A DNA stretch of 8,477 nt. Source: Campylobacteraceae bacterium (GTDB taxonomy: Bacteria; Campylobacterota; Campylobacteria; Campylobacterales; Campylobacteraceae). A program made the position numbers and the translations under genes. Shown here piece after piece: positions 1 through 8,477 of the stretch. The DNA is taken from positions 1 through 8,477 of the forward strand of contig JAIRQK010000087.1 of assembly GCA_031256525.1 (NCBI GenBank), written 5' to 3'. How positions within the stretch are numbered: the stretch's first letter is position 1; every line of letters starts with the position of its first letter. The notes beneath the pieces were generated by a model. The model searched no databases, had not been told where the DNA came from, and worked only from the letters and a program-made list of their open reading frames with translations.

Positions 1-2
1 CC

Positions 3-125
3 GGAGATATTAATTATACGACGACAAAAAACAGTAAGACTACGACAGAAAAACTTGAGAAAAAAAAGTATTGTCCTCGTCTTAGAAAACACACTGTTCA
101 TAAAGAAATTAAGTTAAAAAGTTAA
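3..125 (+). CDS. rpmG: 50S ribosomal protein L33, 3' part (start outside window)
   Basis: This is the last 40 codons of an open frame that enters from the left edge and stops at TAA (123-125). The peptide begins [10 protein letters not shown] and has the L33 core around [19 protein letters not shown], ending KEIKLKS. L33 is a small protein of the large ribosomal subunit, usually about 50-56 residues, so roughly 12-16 N-terminal residues lie outside the window. Only one cysteine (in YCPRLRK) is visible. Any second zinc-ribbon Cys pair member would be at the missing N-terminus or in the GD-N segment, where none is seen, so I cannot say whether this is a zinc-binding or zinc-free form. It lies 13 bases before tRNA-Trp, with no terminator between, in the tuf-rpmG-tRNA-secE-nusG arrangement common in Campylobacterota. 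Recognition rests on residue pattern and context. Confidence 0.92.
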   Translation, partial: GDINYTTTKNSKTTTEKLEKKKYCPRLRKHTVHKEIKLKS

Positions 126-138
126 TCGATTTGCTAGT

Positions 139-214
139 AGGGTAGTAGCTCTAACGGTAGAGCGTCGGTCTCCAAAACCGCAGGTTGGGGGTTCGAATCC
201 CTCCTACCCTGCCA
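139..214 (+). tRNA. trnW: tRNA-Trp (anticodon CCA), CCA end encoded
   Basis: The cloverleaf can be folded by eye. The acceptor stem is AGGGTAG (139-145) with CTACCCT (204-210). The D stem is GCTC (148-151) with GAGC (160-163). The anticodon loop is CTCCAAA (170-176) with anticodon CCA at 172-174. The T stem is GGGGG (187-191) with CCCTC (199-203), and the T loop is TTCGAAT (192-198). The variable loop is 5 bases (182-186). The discriminator is G211 and the CCA end is encoded at 212-214. CCA reads UGG, giving tryptophan. The outermost anticodon-stem pair would be T165 with C181, a mismatch. The other four pairs (CGGT with ACCG) are intact. The gene sits between rpmG and secE with only 16 bases to the secE start, so it must be cut out of a longer transcript by tRNA processing enzymes. 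Confidence 0.97.
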
Positions 215-230
215 TTTTAAGGTTGAAGAT

Positions 231-413
231 ATGGAAAAGTTTATAAGTTATGTAAAAAACTCTAAAGCTGAAATTGGAAAAGTTATCTTTCCAACAAAAG
301 AGCAAGTAAGAGGTGCTTTTATATCGGTTGGTATTGTTGTTGCTGTTATTTCGCTTTTTTTGGCATTAGTAGATTTTATTATGTCACTTGTATTGTCAAG
401 CGTTATTAACTAG
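231..413 (+). CDS. secE: Preprotein translocase subunit SecE (short, single-span form)
   Basis: 60 residues. SecE is the small essential partner that clamps SecY in the SecYEG protein-conducting channel of the inner membrane. The N-terminal stretch (about 1-17, MEKFISYVKNSKAEIGK) is the amphipathic surface helix. KVIFPTKEQV (17-26) matches the conserved hinge K-V-x-W-P-T-x-x-E, with Phe in place of the usual Trp. A single hydrophobic span follows (about 29-57, rich in I, V, L, F). This is the one-helix form typical of most bacteria; E. coli SecE has two extra N-terminal helices. A Shine-Dalgarno-like AAGG at 219-222 sits 8 bases before the ATG. The next gene, nusG, begins 9 bases after the stop. 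The secE-nusG pair is one of the most conserved neighbourhoods in bacteria, which supports this call for a short protein. Confidence 0.95.
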   Translation: MEKFISYVKNSKAEIGKVIFPTKEQVRGAFISVGIVVAVISLFLALVDFIMSLVLSSVIN

Positions 414-422
414 GGATTCTCT

Positions 423-953
423 ATGACACACAAATGGTATGCTATTCAAACATACGCTGGAAGTGAGCAGAGTGTTAAAAGGGCTATAGAGATGCTTGTT
501 AAGGATCATGGAATAGGTGATAGACTCAATTCTATTCTTGTGCCAACTGAAGATGTTATTGAAGTTAAAAATGGAAAACAGAAGATAACTGAAAGAAGTT
601 TGTATTCTGGTTATGTCTTTGCAGAGCTTGATCTTGATACTGCTTTGTGGCATAAAATTCAGTCGCTTCCTAAAGTGAGTCGTTTTATTGGTGAGTCTAA
701 AAAACCAACACCTTTAAATGAAAAAGATATAACTTTAATTTTAGAAAAAGCAGGAAAAAAAGGTGCACCAAAACCAAAAATTTCTTTTGATGATGGTGAA
801 AGTGTGCGTATAATTGAAGGACCTTTTGCGAACTTTACTGGTGTTGTAGAAGAGTATGATATGGTTCATGGAAAATTGCGTTTAAATGTTTCAATTTTTG
901 GTAGAAGTACACCAGTGGAGATACTCTATTCACAAGTTGAAAAGATTGTTTAA
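423..953 (+). CDS. nusG: Transcription termination/antitermination factor NusG
   Basis: 176 residues, close to the usual 175-185. NusG binds the clamp of elongating RNA polymerase through its N-terminal NGN domain, and contacts Rho or ribosomal protein S10 through its C-terminal KOW domain. The NGN domain spans about residues 4-110, opening KWYAIQTYAGSEQSVK and including the LYSGYVFAELD core (60-70) and VSRFIG (85-90). A short basic linker (111-120, KKGAPKPK) leads to the KOW domain (about 124-176), with GESVRIIEGPFANFTGVVEE (125-144) and the end segment QVEKIV. The ribosome-binding site AGGGA (412-416) overlaps the TAG stop of secE, 6 bases before the ATG, which suggests tight translational coupling. 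No large insertion domain is present. rplK follows 24 bases downstream in the same transcript. Confidence 0.97.
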   Translation: MTHKWYAIQTYAGSEQSVKRAIEMLVKDHGIGDRLNSILVPTEDVIEVKNGKQKITERSLYSGYVFAELDLDTALWHKIQSLPKVSRFIGESKKPTPLNEKDITLILEKAGKKGAPKPKISFDDGESVRIIEGPFANFTGVVEEYDMVHGKLRLNVSIFGRSTPVEILYSQVEKIV

Positions 954-977
954 TAAAAATATTGTAAGGAAATATAT

Positions 978-1403
978 ATGGCTAAGAAAGTAATAGGTGA
1001 GATAAAACTTCAAATTGCTGCTGGCAAAGCTAATCCATCGCCTCCTGTAGGACCTGCACTTGGTCAAAGAGGTGTTAATATTATGGAGTTTTGTAAAGCT
1101 TTTAATGAAAGAACAAAGGATTTGGCAGGTTTTAATATTCCTGTAGTTATTACTGTTTATGCTGATAAAAGTTTTACATTTATTACAAAACAACCACCAG
1201 CGACAGATTTAATTAAAAAAGCTGCTGGTTTTACAAAAGGTTCAGACAATCCATTAAAAAATAAAGTAGCTAAAATTACAAAAGCTCAAATAATGGAAAT
1301 TGTTAATAGAAAAATTGTTGATTTAAACACAAATGACAAAGAGCAAGCAGCAAAAATAATTGCAGGTTCTGCTCGAAGCATTGGCGTTGAGGTAGAGGAT
1401 TAA
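978..1403 (+). CDS. rplK: 50S ribosomal protein L11
   Basis: 141 residues, the normal length. L11 binds the GTPase-associated region of 23S rRNA at the base of the L7/L12 stalk and takes part in factor binding and in RelA activation by stalled ribosomes. The N-terminal domain (about 1-70) has the proline-rich switch segment and signature [20 protein letters not shown] (17-36). The C-terminal RNA-binding domain (about 75-141) contains [15 protein letters not shown] (70-84) and the signature [15 protein letters not shown] (127-141). The start is supported by TAAGGA (965-970), 7 bases before the ATG. In E. coli, L1 represses the rplK-rplA pair at a site just upstream of rplK. The 24-base gap upstream of rplK is too short and unstructured to show such a site here. 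Confidence 0.98.
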   Translation: MAKKVIGEIKLQIAAGKANPSPPVGPALGQRGVNIMEFCKAFNERTKDLAGFNIPVVITVYADKSFTFITKQPPATDLIKKAAGFTKGSDNPLKNKVAKITKAQIMEIVNRKIVDLNTNDKEQAAKIIAGSARSIGVEVED

Positions 1404-1405
1404 AA

Positions 1406-1432
1406 AACCTTGACCGCTTAGGTTAAAGCGGT
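1406..1432 (+). other. Hairpin, possibly a pseudoknot, between rplK and rplA
   Basis: In the 58-base gap, ACCGCTT (1413-1419) pairs perfectly with AAGCGGT (1426-1432) around a 6-base loop AGGTTA. The loop bases AGGTT (1420-1424) are also complementary to AACCT at 1406-1410, just 5' of the hairpin. The two pairings could form an H-type pseudoknot or act as alternatives. As a pseudoknot, one connecting loop would be a single base (1425) spanning a 5-bp stem, which is sterically tight, so competition or partial pairing is more plausible. No T run follows, so this is not an intrinsic terminator. It ends 15 bases before the rplA Shine-Dalgarno sequence (GAGGT, 1448-1452) and does not cover it. Its role is unknown; mRNA processing or modulation of rplA translation are guesses. 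Confidence 0.5.
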
Positions 1433-1461
1433 AGCACTTAAATATGCGAGGTAAATAGATA

Positions 1462-2163
1462 ATGTCGAAAAATTCGAAAAGATTAGAAGAATTATTAAAA
1501 AAAGTTGATACGAGAAAAGAGTACAATTTAAATGAGGCTGTTAATGTTATCAAAGATTTAAAATCTGCGAAATTTGATGAAACTGTAGAGATAGCATTAA
1601 AATTAAATGTTGACCCAAGACATGCAGACCAAATGGTAAGAGGTTCTGTTATACTTCCAGCTGGAACAGGAAAAGTTGTAAGAGTTGCGGTTATAGCGAA
1701 AGATATTCAAGCAGACGAGGCTAAAAAAGCCGGAGCTGATATAGTTGGTAGTGATGATTTGATAGAGGATATTCAAAAAGGAATATTTAATTTTGATGTT
1801 CTTATAGCAACTCCAAATATGATGGGGCTTGTTGGTAAGGTTGGACGTCTTCTTGGACCAAAAGGACTTATGCCAAATCCAAAAACTGGAACAGTTACGA
1901 TGGATGTTGCAAAAGCGGTTAAGAATGTAAAAGGCGGTCAAGTAAATTTCCGTGTTGATAAACAAGGCAATATTCACGCTGGTCTTGGAAAAATAAGTTT
2001 TTCTAATGGTGAAATTACAGACAACCTTGTAGCATTTATTAAGGCAATTAACAAACATAAACCTTCAGCTGCAAAAGGCAAATATATAAAATCTGCGGCG
2101 TTGTCGCTTACTATGAGCCCATCTATTAAACTAGAAGCTCAAGAATTAATTGATTTGAGATAG
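1462..2163 (+). CDS. rplA: 50S ribosomal protein L1
   Basis: 233 residues, matching the usual 225-235. L1 forms the mobile L1 stalk that guides deacylated tRNA out of the E site. In many bacteria it also represses its own operon by binding an rRNA-like site on the mRNA. The two-domain fold is recognisable. The N-terminal half of domain I contains [20 protein letters not shown] (38-57) and [11 protein letters not shown] (61-71). Domain II (about 70-160) carries [11 protein letters not shown] (112-122) and the family signature [15 protein letters not shown] (131-145). Domain I resumes with [20 protein letters not shown] (158-177) and ends with the segment [10 protein letters not shown] (215-224), where many other bacteria have TMGPGI or similar. 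GAGGT (1448-1452), 9 bases upstream, fits the ATG start. Confidence 0.98.
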   Translation: MSKNSKRLEELLKKVDTRKEYNLNEAVNVIKDLKSAKFDETVEIALKLNVDPRHADQMVRGSVILPAGTGKVVRVAVIAKDIQADEAKKAGADIVGSDDLIEDIQKGIFNFDVLIATPNMMGLVGKVGRLLGPKGLMPNPKTGTVTMDVAKAVKNVKGGQVNFRVDKQGNIHAGLGKISFSNGEITDNLVAFIKAINKHKPSAAKGKYIKSAALSLTMSPSIKLEAQELIDLR

Positions 2164-2178
2164 TTAAAAGTTTATATG
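2150..2178 (+). promoter_or_regulatory. Weak sigma70-like promoter candidate before the L10 leader
   Basis: TTGATT (2150-2155) and TATATG (2173-2178) are separated by 17 bases, overlapping the end of rplA. Each hexamer matches 4 of 6 consensus bases. Transcription would begin near 2185, just before the leader structure that starts at about 2188. E. coli has a separate promoter for rplJL at the matching place, which makes this plausible. In DNA this AT-rich, such matches also arise by chance. Confidence 0.3.
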
Positions 2179-2187
2179 TGAATTAAA

Positions 2188-2270
2188 TCTTTGATTGGAG
2201 ATAGTAGAGGCTTTATAGCTTAATTCAAGATTTTCTTGTCTCTACTTGAAATCGCCGGTTGGAAAGGAGA
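2188..2270 (+). promoter_or_regulatory. Ribosomal protein L10 leader with kink-turn (autoregulatory mRNA element)
   Basis: The 111-base gap before rplJ folds into a clear structure. The outer stem is GATT (2193-2196) with AATC (2250-2253). The inner stem is AGTAGAG (2203-2209) with CTCTACT (2240-2246). The asymmetric loop between them matches a kink-turn exactly: a three-base bulge GGA (2197-2199), then G2200 opposite A2249, A2201 opposite G2248, and T2202 opposite T2247. Inside the inner stem are a hairpin CAAGA-TTT-TCTTG (2226-2238) and a weak GCT/AGC arm (2210-2212 with 2217-2219), giving a three-way junction. The L10-(L7/L12) complex is known to bind a kink-turn on 23S rRNA and a mimic of it on the rplJ mRNA, shutting off its own synthesis. 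TCTTT (2188-2192) can also pair with AAAGG (2263-2267) of the rplJ ribosome-binding site, one wobble pair included, which suggests how binding could block translation. Confidence 0.83.
2263..2269 (+). promoter_or_regulatory. rplJ ribosome-binding site that fixes the start
   Basis: AAAGGAG lies 5 bases before the ATG at 2275. This is the strongest Shine-Dalgarno match in the window, and it decides for ATG 2275 over the in-frame TTG at 2236, which lies inside the leader hairpin. Confidence 0.85.
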
Positions 2271-2274
2271 AAAA

Positions 2275-2757
2275 ATGACTAGAGAAGAAAAAGCGAAACT
2301 TATTTCTGATCTTACCGAAGAGTTTAAAACTTCCGATGTAATAATAGTGTGTAACTATAAGGGCTTAAGCGTTAAAAAGTTAGAAGGCTTAAGAATTAAA
2401 GCAAAAGAAGAGAATGTTAAAGTACAAGTTATTAAAAATACACTTGCAGACATTGCTTTAGGTAACGCAGAAAAGTCTGGTCTCGAACTAAAAGATACAA
2501 ATATCTTTGTTTGGGGCGAAGATCAGATAAAAGTGAGTAAGTTGGTTGTAGATTTTGCGAAAACATTCGATGCTTTTGCTGTTAAAACAGCGTTTATTGA
2601 AGGCGAAGTTGCAACTGCAGCAAAAGTTGAAGCATTGTCTAAAACGCCATCACGCAATGAGCTACTTGCAATGTTACTTCAGGTTTGGAATGCACCAATT
2701 ACGAATTTTACAATTGGTTTAGATGCTCTTAGAGCTAAAAAAGAACAATCAGCATAA
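2275..2757 (+). CDS. rplJ: 50S ribosomal protein L10
   Basis: 160 residues from ATG 2275. L10 anchors the L7/L12 dimers to the 50S subunit, forming the stalk that recruits translation GTPases. The N-terminal rRNA-binding domain opens [17 protein letters not shown] and contains [16 protein letters not shown] (25-40) and [11 protein letters not shown] (52-62). The C-terminal helix (about 128-158, [14 protein letters not shown] and beyond) carries the binding sites for L7/L12 dimers. The frame stays open upstream to a TTG at 2236, but the extra 13 residues would lie in the regulatory leader. They lack family resemblance, whereas ATG 2275 has an ideal ribosome-binding site. The protein is co-translated with rplL, 20 bases downstream. 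Its synthesis is probably controlled by binding of L10-L7/L12 to the upstream kink-turn leader. Confidence 0.97.
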   Translation: MTREEKAKLISDLTEEFKTSDVIIVCNYKGLSVKKLEGLRIKAKEENVKVQVIKNTLADIALGNAEKSGLELKDTNIFVWGEDQIKVSKLVVDFAKTFDAFAVKTAFIEGEVATAAKVEALSKTPSRNELLAMLLQVWNAPITNFTIGLDALRAKKEQSA

Positions 2758-2777
2758 TTAATATTTAGGAGAAAAAA

Positions 2778-3155
2778 ATGGCAATTACAAAAGAAGATGT
2801 ATTAGAATTTATTTCTAATCTTAGTGTTTTAGAACTTAGTGAATTAGTAAAAGAATTTGAAGAAAAATTTGGAGTTTCTGCAGCTCCTGTTATGGTTGCA
2901 TCTGGTGTAGCAGCAGGTGCAGCAGCTGAAGCTGTTGAAGAAAAAACGGAATTTGATGTTGTTATCATTGATTCTGGAGCTACAAAAATTAATGTAATTA
3001 AAGCAGTTAGAGCTTTAACAGGTCTTGGTCTTAAAGAGGCTAAAGATGCTACTGAGCAAACGCCTTCTGTTATCAAGGAGGGTGTTAGTAAAGCTGATGC
3101 TGAAGCAGCTAAAAAACAACTTGAAGAAGCAGGCGCTAAAGTAGAGCTTAAGTAA
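2778..3155 (+). CDS. rplL: 50S ribosomal protein L7/L12
   Basis: 125 residues, normal for the family. L7/L12 is the multi-copy stalk protein that contacts EF-Tu, EF-G, IF2 and release factors and stimulates their GTPase activity. The N-terminal dimerisation and L10-binding domain covers about 1-33 ([20 protein letters not shown]). A flexible Ala/Gly/Val-rich hinge spans about 34-52. The globular C-terminal domain (about 57-125) has the factor-binding helices in [20 protein letters not shown] (70-89) and the segment [20 protein letters not shown] (98-117). TTAGGAG (2765-2771) precedes the ATG by 6 bases. It is made in several copies per ribosome, which fits a strong ribosome-binding site and an attenuator placed right after it (3177-3207). 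Confidence 0.98.
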   Translation: MAITKEDVLEFISNLSVLELSELVKEFEEKFGVSAAPVMVASGVAAGAAAEAVEEKTEFDVVIIDSGATKINVIKAVRALTGLGLKEAKDATEQTPSVIKEGVSKADAEAAKKQLEEAGAKVELK

Positions 3156-3176
3156 TTTTGGTTACATATAAAATTA

Positions 3177-3207
3177 AAAGGGGGCTTATGCCCTCTTTAT
3201 TTTTTTT
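3177..3207 (+). terminator. Intrinsic terminator/attenuator between rplL and rpoB
   Basis: AAAGGGGGC (3177-3185) pairs with GCCCTCTTT (3190-3198) over 9 bp, one of them a G-U pair, closed by the 4-base loop TTAT. A3199 and a run of eight T (3200-3207) follow. It sits 21 bases after the rplL stop. In E. coli an attenuator at the same place lets only a fraction of transcripts continue into rpoBC, so that more ribosomal protein than polymerase is made. The hairpin here is strong enough to expect the same or nearly full termination. Confidence 0.88.
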
Positions 3208-3228
3208 AGGTTTTTGTAATTTAAATAA

Positions 3229-8477
<5,249 letters not shown>

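Noticed and set aside
1413..1432. Intrinsic terminator between rplK and rplA
   Set aside because: The hairpin is followed by GTAGCACTTAAA rather than a T run.
1603..2058. 151-codon open frame on the minus strand within rplA
   Set aside because: Its composition is a shadow of the L1 gene, with no recognisable motif or ribosome-binding site. The same holds for the other minus-strand frames at 396-653, 930-1193, 2765-3076, 3975-4403, 4437-4793, 6977-7252 and 8015-8335.
2236..2274. TTG start that would extend L10 by 13 residues
   Set aside because: It lies inside the leader hairpin, has no ribosome-binding site, and the added residues do not resemble L10. ATG 2275 has an ideal AAAGGAG.

Overview
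The window is the ribosomal-protein/RNA-polymerase core locus of an AT-rich bacterium, read entirely on the + strand: 'rpmG (3' end) - tRNA-Trp - secE - nusG - rplK - rplA - rplJ - rplL - rpoB - rpoC' (5' end). The protein sequences, above all RpoB, its start at MLNNLKSG and its motifs, together with the short SecE and the rpmG/tRNA-Trp/secE/nusG order, point to Campylobacterota (Epsilonproteobacteria). Genus is not determined. rpoB and rpoC are separate genes. In Helicobacter and Wolinella they are fused, so a free-rpoB lineage such as Sulfurimonas, Sulfurospirillum, Arcobacter or Campylobacter is more likely. This placement rests on remembered family features, not on a search.

Layout. Positions 3-125 are the last 40 codons of ribosomal protein L33. 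A tRNA-Trp with encoded CCA (139-214) follows with no terminator before or after it, then secE and nusG, nine bases apart, and rplK-rplA (L11, L1). Between rplK and rplA is a compact hairpin whose loop can pair with the bases just upstream. Between rplA and rplJ lies a structured leader with a textbook kink-turn, read as the L10 autoregulatory leader. It precedes rplJ-rplL (L10 and L7/L12, the ribosomal stalk). After rplL comes a strong intrinsic hairpin with an 8-T tract, then a good sigma70-type promoter candidate, then rpoB. rpoC starts on the last base of the rpoB stop codon and runs off the window end.

How it works together. SecE is the small essential subunit of the Sec translocon. NusG couples RNA polymerase to ribosomes and Rho. 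L11/L1/L10/L7-L12 build the factor-binding stalk and L1 stalk of the 50S subunit. RpoB/RpoC are the catalytic subunits of RNA polymerase. The sequence shows how expression can be split: L10 feedback at the rplJ leader, and attenuation plus an internal promoter between the ribosomal genes and the polymerase genes. Two long ORFs open at upstream TTG codons (2236 and 3232). In both cases the true start is an internal ATG with a Shine-Dalgarno sequence (2275 for rplJ, 3295 for rpoB).

This is a conserved housekeeping region. I found no mobile element, CRISPR array, defence system or unexplained gene. The points worth a second look are RNA-level: the L10 leader and its possible pairing to the ribosome-binding site, the rplK-rplA structure, and the attenuator/promoter pair before rpoB. 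No gene-free stretch exceeds 300 bases; the longest is 3156-3294 (139 bases).
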